DNA of 46,991 bases, from contig JADYZU010000065.1 of the NCBI GenBank assembly GCA_020852925.1, positions 1 to 46,991 on the forward strand, in the 5' to 3' direction. A program made the position numbers and the translations under genes. This DNA comes from Rubellimicrobium sp. (lineage in GTDB: Bacteria > Pseudomonadota > Alphaproteobacteria > Rhodobacterales > Rhodobacteraceae). Below the pieces are notes generated by a model that was not told the origin of the DNA, ran no database searches, and saw only the letters and a program-made list of their open reading frames with translations. The number at the start of each line of letters is the position of its first letter. Position 1 is the first letter of the stretch. Positions 9,223 through 18,110 of the stretch are shown in pieces.

Positions 9223-9569
9223 CACCAGCCTTCCCGTCACCAAACCCCCGGGGCCGCCATCAGCGGCCGCCCGGTTAACCGAACTCGCTCCAGTCTGGCC
9301 GCGCCGAGGGGCGAAATTATGGCGCCTCCCGCGGAAACCGGGCGCCAGAGGGGCGCATCGTGGCCGCATCGGCTGCGGTTCCCGACAATCCGCGCGATTG
9401 TTGCGCGCCCCGCCACAGGCCGCGCGCTGCCCCCTCCCTGCGCCCCTCCTGTGGCGAATCACCGCACCCGGCCAGGGCGCCTGCGTCAAAACGACATCGC
9501 CTGTCGCTGCGGGGCTTGGCATCGCCCGGCGGGCGGGGGAATGTCCGGCTGGAACCGCAGGGGGGCAGG
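9223..9569. promoter_or_regulatory. Divergent control region between vWA gene and soxB
   Basis: This 347-base non-coding stretch separates two divergent starts and should hold both promoters. Two palindromes stand out: CGGTTAACCG at 9272-9281, near the vWA gene, and ACAATC-CGCGC-GATTGT at 9385-9401, listed separately. I could not pick convincing -35/-10 pairs, and I saw no riboswitch-like fold such as a glycine aptamer. Open frames running through it from soxB are unlikely to be translated because conserved SoxB sequence starts at the ATG at 9570. Confidence 0.5.
9385..9401. promoter_or_regulatory. Operator-like palindrome upstream of soxB
   Basis: The arms ACAATC (9385-9390) and GATTGT (9396-9401) are perfect 6-bp inverted repeats around CGCGC. 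An AT-containing dyad like this is uncommon in such GC-rich sequence. It lies 168 bases before soxB and 162 bases before the divergent vWA gene, so a regulator bound here could affect either. The protein that would bind is unknown. Confidence 0.4.
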
Positions 9570-10823
9570 ATGCGCTATTCGGGGCTGAGGGTGTTGGCCG
9601 AAGGGCTGACCGGCAACCGCGGCTGGAAGCCGGTCTGGCGCGACCCCGCGCCGAAGGACTCCTACGACACGATCATCATCGGCGGCGGCGGGCACGGCCT
9701 CTCGACCGCCTGGTATCTCGCGCGCAACCACGGCATCACCGATGTCGCCGTCCTCGAGAAGGGCTACCTGGGCGGCGGCAATGTCGGACGCAACACCACG
9801 ATCGTGCGCGCGAACTACTTCCTGCCCGGCAACAGCGAATTCTACTCGCACAGCCTGAAACTGTGGGAAGGGCTGGAACGCGACCTGAACTACAACGTCA
9901 TGCATTCGCAGCGCGGCCTGATCAACCTGTTCCATTCCGACGGCCAGCGCGACGCCTTCGTGCGGCGCGGCAATGCGATGGCCGCCCAGGGCGACGATGC
10001 CGTGCTCCTCGACCGCGAGGGGGTGCGCGAACTCCTGCCCTTCCTCGATTTCGACCAGGCCCGTTTCCCCATCCACGGCGGCCTCCTGCACCCGCGCGGC
10101 GGCACCGCGCGCCACGATGCGGTGGCCTGGGGCTATGCCCGCGCCGCCGACCGCCGCGGCGTCGATCTGATCCAGAACTGCGCGGTGACCGGCATCGACA
10201 TCGCCGGCGGCCGCGTCACCGGGGTGCAGACCAGCCGCGGCGCGATCCGCGCGAAACGGGTGGCCATCGTCACCGCCGGCCGCTCGGGCCAGGTCGCCGC
10301 CATGGCCGGCCTGCGCCTCCCGATCGAGAGCCACATCCTCCAGGCCTTCGTCACCGAGGCGCTGAAGCCCGTGATCCACCACGTCATCAGCTTCGGCATG
10401 GGGCATTTCTACATCTCGCAAAGCGACAAGGGCGGCCTCGTCTTCGGCGGCGATCTCGATTTCTACCCAAGCTATGCCGCCCGCGGCAACCTGCCGATGG
10501 TCGAACATGTGATGGAGGCGGGCATGACCCTCATGCCGATGATCGGCAAGGCGCGCGTGCTGCGCTCCTGGGGCGGGATCATGGACATGTCGCCCGACGG
10601 CTCGCCGGTCATCGACCGCACCCCGGTCGAGGGGCTGTTCCTCAACTGCGGCTGGAACTACGGCGGCTTCAAGGCGGTGCCGGCCTCGGGCTGGGCGCTC
10701 GCCCATCTCATGGCGACCGGCACCCCGCACGACACCGCCGCCCGCTTCCGCCTCGACCGCTTCCGCGACGGCGCGGGCCTCATGGACGAGGAGGGGACCG
10801 GTGCCCAGCACAACCTGCACTGA
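9570..10823 (+). CDS. soxB: Sarcosine oxidase beta subunit
   Basis: This 417-residue subunit is the flavoprotein that oxidises sarcosine to glycine in the heterotetrameric enzyme. It has the FAD dinucleotide motif IIIGGGGHGLSTAWYLA at residues 35-51, followed by LEKGYLGGGNVGRNTTIVRANY, a family hallmark. The stretch RGGTARHDAVAWGYARAA near residues 176-193 holds His182, the likely site of covalent FMN attachment in this family. The C-terminal FAD contact reads GWNYGGFKAVPASGWALAHL. The ATG at 9570 gives the conserved N-terminus MRYSGLRVLAEGL; only a weak GCAGG precedes it. It is the first gene of soxBDAG but is set apart from soxD by 99 bases that contain a hairpin repeat. Confidence 0.97.
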   Translation: MRYSGLRVLAEGLTGNRGWKPVWRDPAPKDSYDTIIIGGGGHGLSTAWYLARNHGITDVAVLEKGYLGGGNVGRNTTIVRANYFLPGNSEFYSHSLKLWEGLERDLNYNVMHSQRGLINLFHSDGQRDAFVRRGNAMAAQGDDAVLLDREGVRELLPFLDFDQARFPIHGGLLHPRGGTARHDAVAWGYARAADRRGVDLIQNCAVTGIDIAGGRVTGVQTSRGAIRAKRVAIVTAGRSGQVAAMAGLRLPIESHILQAFVTEALKPVIHHVISFGMGHFYISQSDKGGLVFGGDLDFYPSYAARGNLPMVEHVMEAGMTLMPMIGKARVLRSWGGIMDMSPDGSPVIDRTPVEGLFLNCGWNYGGFKAVPASGWALAHLMATGTPHDTAARFRLDRFRDGAGLMDEEGTGAQHNLH

Positions 10824-10824
10824 T

Positions 10825-10883
10825 GCCCCTTCATCTTTGCCCAAATACCCCACGGGGGGTCCGGGGGGCGTGAAGCCCCCCGG
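10825..10883 (+). repeat. Dispersed CCCCTTCATCT element with terminal hairpin, copy 1
   Basis: This starts right after the soxB stop with GCCCCTTCATCTTTG and CCAAATACCCC, then a perfect stem: CCGGGGGGC (10861-10869), loop GTGAA, GCCCCCCGG (10875-10883). The same module occurs at 39364, 43932 (inverted) and 44002. Here it lies inside an operon, where the hairpin has no T-run after it, so it may cause partial termination or protect the soxB transcript end. Confidence 0.85.
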
Positions 10884-10922
10884 CGCCCGCCACCCGCGCC
10901 ACCTTCACGAAAGGGCGATCCG

Positions 10923-11183
10923 ATGCGCCTGACCTGCCCCGCCTGCGGCCCCCGCGACCGCCGCGAATTCACCTACCAGGGCAACGCGGCCCTCGCGCGG
11001 CGCCCGGCCCCCGCAGCCCCGCCCGAGGACTGGCACAGCTATCTCCACCTGCGCGACAATCCCGCCGGCGCCTCCGAGGAAATCTGGTATCACGACCCCT
11101 GCGGCACCTTCGCCATCGTCACCCGCGACACGCTCACCCATGCGGTCGCAGGCAGCATCCCCGCCACGGAGGCCCGCAGATGA
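10923..11183 (+). CDS. soxD: Sarcosine oxidase delta subunit
   Basis: This 86-residue subunit binds zinc and is structural in heterotetrameric sarcosine oxidase. The zinc ligands are visible as Cys5 and Cys8 (TCPACG) and His57 with Cys60 (WYHDPCG). The family hallmark YLHLRDNPAG is at residues 40-49, and VTRDTLTHAV follows the second pair. The spacing of His57 to Cys60 is two residues, where I expect three (HxxGC) in better-known SoxD sequences, so the zinc site may differ slightly. It overlaps soxA by ATGA at 11180-11183. GAAAGG lies upstream of the start. Confidence 0.95.
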   Translation: MRLTCPACGPRDRREFTYQGNAALARRPAPAAPPEDWHSYLHLRDNPAGASEEIWYHDPCGTFAIVTRDTLTHAVAGSIPATEARR

Positions 11184-14131
11184 GACTTCCGGGCAAGGGC
11201 CTCCTCGGCGCCGCGCCGGCGCAGGGCTTCACCTTCGACGGCCGCCGACTCGCCGGCCTCGCCGGCGACACGCTCGCCTCCGCGCTGCTGGCGAACGACA
11301 TCCGCCTCGTGGCGCGCTCGTTCAAGTATCACCGCCCGCGCGGCATCCTCACCGCCGGCTCCGAGGAACCGAATGCCCTCGTCACCCTGGGCGCGGGGGC
11401 GGCGGCCGAACCGAACAGCCGCGCCACCACGGTCGAACTCCACGACGGCCTGACCGCCACCAGCCAGAACCGCTTTCCCGCGCTCGCGTTCGACCTGCTG
11501 GCGGTGAACGACCTGGCCGCGCCCTTCTTCGGCGCGGGCTTCTACTCCAAGACCTTCATGTGGCCGCGCGCCTTCTGGGAACGCGTCTACGAACCCGTGA
11601 TCCGCCGCGCCGCCGGCCTGGGCGCGCTGTCGGGGCAGGCGAATGCGGACCCCTACGAAAAGGCCTTCGCCTTCTGCGACCTGCTGGTGATCGGCGCGGG
11701 GCCGGCGGGGCTCGTGGCCGCGCTCACCGCCGGGCGGGCGGGGGCGGATGTGATCCTCGCGGACGAGGATTTCCTCATGGGCGGCCGCCTCAACGCCGAG
11801 ACGCACGATGTGGGCGGCCAGCCCGGCCATGTCTGGGCCGCGCAGGCGGTGGCCGAACTCGCGTCGCTGCCCAATGTCCGGCTCATGGCGCGCACCACCG
11901 TCACCTCGGTGCACGACCAGGGCACGTTCGGCGCGCTCGAGCGGGTGGGCCATCACCTGCCGCGCCGCGCGGGCCTGCCGCGCGAATGTTTCTGGCGCAT
12001 CCAGGCCCGCCACGCCATCCTTGCCGCCGGCGCGATCGAGCGGACCATCGCCTTCGCCGACAACGACCGGCCCGGCATCATGGCCGCGGGCGCGGTGCGG
12101 GCCTATGTGAACCGCTGGGGCGTGGCCCCCGGCCGTCGCGTGGCGGTGCTGGGCAACAACGACGACGCCCACCGCACCGCGCGCGACCTGCACGCGGCCG
12201 GGGTCGAGGTCGCGGCCCTGATCGACACGCGCGCCGATGTGGCCGGACCCGCCGGGATCGAGACCGTGACCGGCGCCACCGTCACCGCCACGCGCGGCCG
12301 GCGCGGGCTGCGCGCGTTCACCATCGCCACCGGATCGGGCACGGGCACGGGCGAACGGGTGATCGAGGCCGATTGCCTTGCGGTCTCGGGCGGCTGGAAC
12401 CCGACGCTGCACCTGACCTGCCACCTGAACGGCCGCCCGACCTGGCGCGAGGACATCGCCGCCTTCGTGCCGACCGCGGGCGCGGTGCCGGGGCTGAGCG
12501 TGGCCGGGGCCGCGAACGGCAGTTTCTCGACCGCGCAGGCGCTGGCCGAGGGCGCGCGCACGGCCGAGGAGGTGCTGTCGGCGCTCGGCCGGACCGCCCC
12601 CCCGCGCGATCTGCCCGCGGCCGAGGACGACCCGACCCGCATCGCCGCGCTCTGGGTCATGCCGCACAGGGGGCGCGCCTGGCTCGACTACCAGAACGAC
12701 GTGACGGTGAAGGACGTGCGCCAGGCCGCGACGGAAAACTTCCGCTCGGTCGAGCACATGAAGCGCTACACCACCCAGGGCATGGCCACCGATCAGGGGC
12801 GCAATTCCAATGTCGCGGCGCTGGCGGTGCTGGCCGATGCCACCGGCCGCGGCATCCCCGAGACCGGCACCACCACCTTCCGCCCGCCCTATGCCCCGGT
12901 GGCCATTGCCGCCATGGGCGCCGGCGGGCAGGGCAGGGGGTTCGCGCCCGAACGGCGCACCACCTCGCACGAGGCGGCGCTGGCGCGCGGGGCGCCGATG
13001 ATCGAGGCCGGGCTGTGGTTGCGCGCCGCGTATTTCCCGCGCCGGGGCGAGACCACCTGGCGGCAGTCCTGCGACCGCGAGGTGGCGATGGTGCGCGGGT
13101 CGGTCGGGGTCTGCGATGTCTCGACGCTCGGCAAGATCGACATCCAGGGCCCGGACGCGGGCGCGCTGCTCGATCTGGTCTATACCAACACCTTCTCGAC
13201 GCTGCCGGTGGGGCGGGTGCGCTATGGGCTGATGCTGCGCGAGGATGGGCATGTGATGGACGACGGCACCTCGGCCCGGCTGGGCGAGGGGCATTACCTC
13301 ATGACCACGACCACGGCGGCGGCGGCGCAGGTGATGCGCCATCTCGATTTCGTGGCCCAGGTTCTGCGGCCCGATCTGGACGTGCAGGTGGTGTCGGCCA
13401 CCGAGGCATGGGCGCAGTTCGCCGTGGCGGGCCCCCGCGCGCGCGATCTGGTCAACGCGCTGCTCGACGCGCCGCTGGCGCCCGGGGCCTTTCCCTTCAT
13501 GGCCTGCGGCGAGGTCGCGGTCCTCGGGGTGCGGGGGCGGCTGTTCCGCATCTCGTTCTCGGGCGAGGAGGGCTACGAGATCGCGGTGCCGGCGCGGTTC
13601 GGGGCCGCGCTCTTCGGGCATCTGGTCGCGCAGGCCGAGGCGCTGGGCGGCGGCGCCTACGGGATGGAGGCGCTGAACGTCCTGCGCATCGAGAAGGGCT
13701 TTCTCACCCATGCCGAACTCGACGGGCGCACCACGGCCTTCGATCTGGGCCTCGAGGGGATGGTGTCGAAGAAGAAGGACTGCATCGGCCTTGCGCTCTC
13801 GCGCCGGCCGGGCCTGCTCGATCCGGGGCGGCCGCAACTGGTCGGGCTGCGGCCGGTCGATCCGGCCGGGCGGCTGACGGCGGGCGCGCATCTGTTCGCG
13901 CCGGGCGCGCCGGCGGTGCGGGTGCACGACGAGGGGCATGTCTCGTCGGCGGCCTTCTCGCCCACGCTGGGCAGCGACATCGCGCTGGCCTTCCTTGTGC
14001 GCGGGCGCGCGCGCCACGGCGAGGCGGTGCGCCTTGTCGACCGGATGCGCGGGATCGAGACGGAATGCACCGTCTGCGACCCGGTTTTCCTTGACCCCGA
14101 AGGAGGGCGGATGCGTGGCCAGACTCACTGA
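11180..14131 (+). CDS. soxA: Sarcosine oxidase alpha subunit
   Basis: This 983-residue subunit binds NAD+ and tetrahydrofolate and passes the methyl carbon of sarcosine to folate as 5,10-methylene-THF. Residues 1-100 form a ferredoxin-like fold without iron-binding cysteines (SFKYHRPRGILTAGSEEPNA). A dinucleotide-binding domain begins near residue 167 with LLVIGAGPAGLVAALTAG; a second, VAVLGNNDDAHRTARDL, lies near 320. From about residue 610 the protein is an aminomethyltransferase (GcvT-like) domain, with YFPRRGETTW, GVCDVSTLGKIDIQGPDA, SFSGEEGYEIAVPA and LRIEKGFLTH. The length is normal for the family. It overlaps soxD by four bases and soxG by 17. Confidence 0.98.
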   Translation: MRLPGKGLLGAAPAQGFTFDGRRLAGLAGDTLASALLANDIRLVARSFKYHRPRGILTAGSEEPNALVTLGAGAAAEPNSRATTVELHDGLTATSQNRFPALAFDLLAVNDLAAPFFGAGFYSKTFMWPRAFWERVYEPVIRRAAGLGALSGQANADPYEKAFAFCDLLVIGAGPAGLVAALTAGRAGADVILADEDFLMGGRLNAETHDVGGQPGHVWAAQAVAELASLPNVRLMARTTVTSVHDQGTFGALERVGHHLPRRAGLPRECFWRIQARHAILAAGAIERTIAFADNDRPGIMAAGAVRAYVNRWGVAPGRRVAVLGNNDDAHRTARDLHAAGVEVAALIDTRADVAGPAGIETVTGATVTATRGRRGLRAFTIATGSGTGTGERVIEADCLAVSGGWNPTLHLTCHLNGRPTWREDIAAFVPTAGAVPGLSVAGAANGSFSTAQALAEGARTAEEVLSALGRTAPPRDLPAAEDDPTRIAALWVMPHRGRAWLDYQNDVTVKDVRQAATENFRSVEHMKRYTTQGMATDQGRNSNVAALAVLADATGRGIPETGTTTFRPPYAPVAIAAMGAGGQGRGFAPERRTTSHEAALARGAPMIEAGLWLRAAYFPRRGETTWRQSCDREVAMVRGSVGVCDVSTLGKIDIQGPDAGALLDLVYTNTFSTLPVGRVRYGLMLREDGHVMDDGTSARLGEGHYLMTTTTAAAAQVMRHLDFVAQVLRPDLDVQVVSATEAWAQFAVAGPRARDLVNALLDAPLAPGAFPFMACGEVAVLGVRGRLFRISFSGEEGYEIAVPARFGAALFGHLVAQAEALGGGAYGMEALNVLRIEKGFLTHAELDGRTTAFDLGLEGMVSKKKDCIGLALSRRPGLLDPGRPQLVGLRPVDPAGRLTAGAHLFAPGAPAVRVHDEGHVSSAAFSPTLGSDIALAFLVRGRARHGEAVRLVDRMRGIETECTVCDPVFLDPEGGRMRGQTH

Positions 14132-14672
14132 ACGCACGGCCTGCGACGGGCTGGTGCCCCGCGCCATCGGCCTGACCCTGATCGACGAGGCCCCGCCCCG
14201 GCCGATCACCGCCATCGCCCCGCTGCGCGGCCGCGCGGCCGAGGTGGACCGCATCCTGCGCGCGGCCCACGGGGTGGGCTTTCCGGCGCCGAACAGCCAG
14301 GCGACCGGGCCCGGGGGGGTGCGCATCCTGTGGGCCGGGCATGGCCGCGCGCTGCTGATCGGGGCGGCGGCGCCGGCGGAACTGGCGGGGCTTGCGGCGC
14401 TGTCGGATCAGGGCGACGGCCTGGCCCTGGTCACGATTTCCGGGGCGGATGCCGGCGCGGTGCTGGCGCGGCTGGTGCCCGTCGATCTGCGCGCGGCGGC
14501 CTTCGGGCCCGGGGCCAGCCTGCGCACGCTGGTGAACCACATGGCGGCGCAGGTCTCGTGGCTTGGCCCCGAGGCGTTCGAGATCATGGCGCTGCGGTCA
14601 ATGGCCGGCACTTTGGTCCACGAACTGACCCAGGCCGCCACCGCCGTGGCCGCGCGCCGCGCCCTCGCCTGA
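14115..14672 (+). CDS. soxG: Sarcosine oxidase gamma subunit
   Basis: This 185-residue gamma subunit is the small structural partner of SoxA in the complex. It shows the expected run from AEVDRILRAAHGVGFPAPN to GAVLARLVPVDLRAAAFGPG and the C-terminal FEIMALRSMAGTLVHELT. The start is GTG at 14115, overlapping the end of soxA by 17 bases, with AGGAGG at 14101-14106. The ATG just before it belongs to the soxA frame, and a longer in-frame start at 13938 would lie deep inside soxA. The long overlap indicates coupled translation with soxA. It is the last gene of the operon. Confidence 0.93.
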   Translation: MARLTERTACDGLVPRAIGLTLIDEAPPRPITAIAPLRGRAAEVDRILRAAHGVGFPAPNSQATGPGGVRILWAGHGRALLIGAAAPAELAGLAALSDQGDGLALVTISGADAGAVLARLVPVDLRAAAFGPGASLRTLVNHMAAQVSWLGPEAFEIMALRSMAGTLVHELTQAATAVAARRALA

Positions 14673-14757
14673 GGCGGGCGGGTCAGGCGGGCGGGGCGCG
14701 CCAGGGGCGCCGCCCGTCCCCCGCCCCCCCGGTCGCGAGAGGGCCGCGGGCGGCGCG

Positions 14758-15456
14758 TCAGATCGTCACCGGCTCCATCGGGTCGGGCGTGTGCAGCACG
14801 ACATGCGGGTCGATGCCGCGGCGCAGGTCGTCCGCCGACTGTGCCAGAAGCGGGAAGGTGCGGTAATGGCAGGGGATGACGTTGCGGAAGTTGAAATACT
14901 TGCGGCAGACGAAGGCCGCCTGCGCCATGTCCATTGTGTAATGGCCACCGGCGCAGAGGATGCCGATATCGGGCTTGTGGTATTCGGCCATCCATTCCAT
15001 GTCGGCCATCACCCCGGTGTCGCCGCTGACATAGATCGTGTGCCCCTCGCCCGCGATCATGAAACCCGCCTCGCGCCCGGCCGGAAGGCCCGGCACCCCG
15101 TCCCAGTCGATCGAGGAGGAGTGACAGGCGGGCACCATCGTCACCGCCACCTCGCCCGCCCGGATCGTGCCGCCCTGTCCAAAGCCGCGCGCATCGGCGC
15201 CCCGGGCCTCGCGCAGATATTCGGCCAGTTCGTGCACCGCATGGATCGGCGCCCCGGTGATCCCCGCCACCCGCGCCGCATCGGCGGCATGGTCGCCATG
15301 GCCATGGGTGAGCAGGATCGCCGTCGCCCCGGCGATCGCCTCGTCCTCGCGCCCGGCGGGAAAGACGGGGTTGCCCTGGATCCACGGATCAATCAGGAGA
15401 ACCTGCCCCGCGATCTCGATGCGGAACCCGGAATGGCCCAGCCAGGTGATCTTCAT
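14758..15456 (-). CDS. Metal-dependent hydrolase of the UPF0173 family
   Basis: This encodes a 232-residue cytosolic protein of the metallo-beta-lactamase fold. The start MKITWLGHSGFRIE is the UPF0173 (YtkL/YddR-like) N-terminus, and the zinc motif HxHxDH reads THGHGDHAAD near residue 50. Further metal ligands are in ACHSSS, VSGDTGVMADM and IPCHYRTFPLL. Its natural substrate is unknown. GAAGGAGAG lies upstream of the ATG at 15456. It is divergent from gatC, with 194 bases between the starts, and convergent with soxG across 85 bases. Family membership is clear; function is not. Confidence 0.93.
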   Translation of the reverse strand: MKITWLGHSGFRIEIAGQVLLIDPWIQGNPVFPAGREDEAIAGATAILLTHGHGDHAADAARVAGITGAPIHAVHELAEYLREARGADARGFGQGGTIRAGEVAVTMVPACHSSSIDWDGVPGLPAGREAGFMIAGEGHTIYVSGDTGVMADMEWMAEYHKPDIGILCAGGHYTMDMAQAAFVCRKYFNFRNVIPCHYRTFPLLAQSADDLRRGIDPHVVLHTPDPMEPVTI

Positions 15457-15650
15457 TGCGCTCTCCTTCGGTCTGCGTCCGGTGCTTGCGGGGACCGACC
15501 TTAGCCGGTTTCGCGCCGATTGACAGGGCCGGGCGGCGCGGACCCCGGGCGGCGGGCGGTCTGCCGCCGGCGGCGGATCATGCGCATTGCCTTGCGGGGC
15601 AGGGGCGGGAAGGCTAAAGGCAGGGCGAAACCAGCCAGACCCGAGGCCCC

Positions 15651-15938
15651 ATGTCGATCGACATCGCCACCGCCCGCAAGGTCGCCCGCCTCGCCCGGAT
15701 CCGGGTCGAGGAATCGCGCCTTCCCGCCCTCGCCCAGGAATTCGATGCCATGCTCGGCTTCATCGACCAGCTTTCGGCCGTCGATGTCGAGGGGGTGGAG
15801 CCGATGACCAGCGTCTCGGCCATGCGCCTCAAGCGGCGCCCGGACGTGGTGACGGACGGCAATCTCCAGGCCGAGGTGCTCCGCAACGCGCCCGATGCCC
15901 GCGAAGGGTTCTTTGCCGTGCCGAAGGTGGTGGAATGA
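15651..15938 (+). CDS. gatC: Asp/Glu-tRNA amidotransferase subunit C
   Basis: This 95-residue subunit holds GatA and GatB together in the GatCAB amidotransferase, which turns Glu-tRNA(Gln) or Asp-tRNA(Asn) into the amidated forms. The family pattern runs through [36 protein letters not shown] and the C-terminal [17 protein letters not shown]. It starts at an ATG with [12 protein letters not shown] and overlaps gatA by ATGA, as in many bacteria. gatB is not in the window, which is common because it is often encoded elsewhere. Confidence 0.96.
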   Translation: MSIDIATARKVARLARIRVEESRLPALAQEFDAMLGFIDQLSAVDVEGVEPMTSVSAMRLKRRPDVVTDGNLQAEVLRNAPDAREGFFAVPKVVE

Positions 15939-17416
15939 CCGCGCTGAACCGACTGTCCATCGCCGCGGCGCGCGACCTGCTGCGCAAGGGCGAAATCACC
16001 GCCCCCGAACTGACCGAAGCCTGCATCGGCGCCATCGCGGCGGCCCGCCCGCTCAATGCCTTCGTCCACGACACGCACGAGGCCGCGCGCGAACAGGCGC
16101 AGGCGGCGCAGGCGCGGATCGCGGCCGGGGAGGCCCCCGACCTGTGCGGCATTCCCCTGGGCATCAAGGATCTGTTCTGCACCCGGGGCGTTCCGGCGCA
16201 GGCGGCGTCGCGGATGCTCGAGGGGTTCCGCCCGGAATACGAATCGACCGTGACCGCGCAGCTGTGGCAGGACGGGGCGGTCATGCTCGGCAAGCTGAAC
16301 ATGGACGAATTCGCCATGGGCTCGTCGAACGAGACTTCGGTCTACGGCCCGGCGGTGAACCCGTGGAAGGCCGGAGACACGCCGCTGACCCCCGGCGGAT
16401 CCTCGGGCGGGTCGGCGGCGGCGGTGGCGGCCGATCTGTGCCTCGCCGCGACCGGCACCGACACCGGCGGCTCGATCCGCCAGCCTGCGGCCTTTACCGG
16501 CACGGTCGGGATGAAGCCCACCTACGGCCGGGTCAGCCGCTGGGGCATCATCGCCTTCGCCTCCTCGCTCGATCAGGCGGGGCCGATGACCGGCGACGTG
16601 CGCGATGCGGCCATCCTCCTGCGCGCCATGTCCGGGCACGACCCGAAGGATTCGACCTCGGCCGACCTGCCGGTGCCGGATTTCGAGGCGATGCTGACCG
16701 GCGACATCCGCGGCCGCGTCATCGGCATTCCCCGCGAATACCGCGTGGACGGCATGCCCGACGAGATCGAGGCGCTCTGGGCGCAGGGCACCGCGATGCT
16801 GCGCGACGCGGGCGCGGAAATCCGCGACATCAGCCTGCCGCACACGAAACACGCGCTGCCGGTCTATTACGTCGTCGCCCCGGCCGAGGCCTCGTCGAAC
16901 CTTGCCCGGTTCGACGGCGTGCGCTTCGGCCACCGCGCGACCCTGGCCGCGGGCGAAGGGATCGACGATCTTTACGAACGCAGCCGCGCCGAGGGCCTGG
17001 GCCACGAGGTCCAGCGCCGGGTGATGATCGGCACCTATGTGCTCTCGGCCGGGTTCTATGACGCCTATTACAACCGCGCCCGCAAGGTGCGCACCCTGAT
17101 CAAGCGCGACTTCGACCGCGTGTTCGCCGAAGGCGTGGACGCGATCCTGACCCCCGCCACCCCCAGCGCCGCCTTCGCGCTGGGCCAGATGGCCAAGGCC
17201 GATCCGGTCGAGATGTATCTGAACGACGTGTTCACGGTGACGGTGAACCTGGCCGGCCTGCCCGCGATCGCGGTGCCGGCCGGGCTTGACCGGCGGGGGC
17301 TGCCGCTTGGCCTGCAACTGATCGGGCGGCCCTGGGAAGAGGGCGGGCTTCTCGACCTGGCCCATTCACTCGAACGTGCGGCGGGATTCGTGGCGAAGCC
17401 CGCGCAGTGGTGGTAA
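15935..17416 (+). CDS. gatA: Asp/Glu-tRNA amidotransferase subunit A
   Basis: This 493-residue amidase releases ammonia from glutamine for the tRNA-dependent amidation. The Ser-cisSer-Lys triad fits Lys78 ([10 protein letters not shown]), Ser156 ([12 protein letters not shown]) and the nucleophile Ser180 ([12 protein letters not shown]); the spacing between the two serines equals that in the structurally known S. aureus GatA. The C-terminal regions [12 protein letters not shown] and [13 protein letters not shown] are intact. The start overlaps the gatC stop (ATGA at 15935-15938). The lipoprotein gene that follows starts 31 bases downstream, so they may share a transcript. Confidence 0.98.
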   Translation: MTALNRLSIAAARDLLRKGEITAPELTEACIGAIAAARPLNAFVHDTHEAAREQAQAAQARIAAGEAPDLCGIPLGIKDLFCTRGVPAQAASRMLEGFRPEYESTVTAQLWQDGAVMLGKLNMDEFAMGSSNETSVYGPAVNPWKAGDTPLTPGGSSGGSAAAVAADLCLAATGTDTGGSIRQPAAFTGTVGMKPTYGRVSRWGIIAFASSLDQAGPMTGDVRDAAILLRAMSGHDPKDSTSADLPVPDFEAMLTGDIRGRVIGIPREYRVDGMPDEIEALWAQGTAMLRDAGAEIRDISLPHTKHALPVYYVVAPAEASSNLARFDGVRFGHRATLAAGEGIDDLYERSRAEGLGHEVQRRVMIGTYVLSAGFYDAYYNRARKVRTLIKRDFDRVFAEGVDAILTPATPSAAFALGQMAKADPVEMYLNDVFTVTVNLAGLPAIAVPAGLDRRGLPLGLQLIGRPWEEGGLLDLAHSLERAAGFVAKPAQWW

Positions 17417-17447
17417 TGCCGGGGTTCGGCGGCAGACGGAGCGGGTG

Positions 17448-18110
17448 ATGCTGAGACTGATTCTCATCGGGGGTGCGGCGATCGCGCTGTCGGCCTGTCA
17501 GGGGCGCCCGCCGGCCAGCAATCCGGGCGTGGGTTTCGGCGACTATGCGCAGGCGTCGATGACCGCCGCGCCGACCACGGCGCTGGGTGCACCGGCGGCG
17601 GTCACGACCGGAGCGATCGGGGCCGCGGACCTCGCCGCGGCGGGGATCGGCGGCGGGGCGCCCGCAGGCATCGCCCCCGCAGCGCCCGCGCCCGCGCCGC
17701 TGGCGATCCAGTCCTCGGGCATTTCGGACGAGCAGGATTTCAGCGCGGTCTCGGGCCGGGAATCGATCGAATCCGACGCCGAACGCCTGGCGCAGGCGGC
17801 CGCGAACTATCAGGTGGTGCAGCCGACCGCGCTGCCCGCGCAGCCGCAAAGCACCGGGCCCAACATCGTCGAATACGCGCTGGCCGCGCCGAACCGCATC
17901 GGCCAGCCCTGGTATTCGCGCTTCATCTTCTCGGGGCAGCGCCGGTTCGAGCGCAACTGCGCCTCCTACCGCAGCCCCGACGAGGCCCAGCGCGATTTCC
18001 TCGCCCGGGGTGGCCCCGACCGCGACCCGCGCGGCCTCGACCCCGACGGGGACGGATTCGCCTGCGGCTGGGATCCGGCGCCGGTCCTTGCGGCGGTGGG
18101 GCGAAGCTGA
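17448..18110 (+). CDS. Lipoprotein with Excalibur-like calcium-binding end
   Basis: This encodes 220 residues. The N-terminus MLRLILIGGAAIALSAC is a lipoprotein signal with the lipidated Cys at residue 17. The middle (about 20-110) is Ala/Pro/Gly-rich and low in complexity. Residues from about 155 form a compact domain: PWYSRFIFSGQRRFERNC, then SPDEAQRDFLARGG and the metal-binding loop DPDGDGFAC, the pattern of the Excalibur domain of secreted proteins, with the two cysteines able to pair. The stop overlaps the probable start of the cell wall amidase, hinting that the two act together at the envelope. The ATG has GGAGCGGG upstream. Confidence 0.78.
   Translation: MLRLILIGGAAIALSACQGRPPASNPGVGFGDYAQASMTAAPTTALGAPAAVTTGAIGAADLAAAGIGGGAPAGIAPAAPAPAPLAIQSSGISDEQDFSAVSGRESIESDAERLAQAAANYQVVQPTALPAQPQSTGPNIVEYALAAPNRIGQPWYSRFIFSGQRRFERNCASYRSPDEAQRDFLARGGPDRDPRGLDPDGDGFACGWDPAPVLAAVGRS

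Noticed and set aside
9272-9281. CGGTTAACCG as a CtrA half-site
   Set aside because: TTAACC resembles a CtrA half-site, but the second TTAA at the required spacing is absent. It is kept only as a palindrome.
9223-9569. A glycine riboswitch or other aptamer before soxB
   Set aside because: I looked for the paired aptamer cores and saw none; the leader is GC-rich without a recognisable fold.
11090-14326. A very long open frame on the strand opposite soxA
   Set aside because: High GC content keeps several frames free of stops. The Arg/Gly/His-rich antisense translation has no domain, while SoxA, SoxD and SoxG explain the plus strand fully.
15614-17365. A long minus-strand frame opposite gatC and gatA
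   Set aside because: gatC and gatA are complete with catalytic residues; the antisense product resembles no protein.
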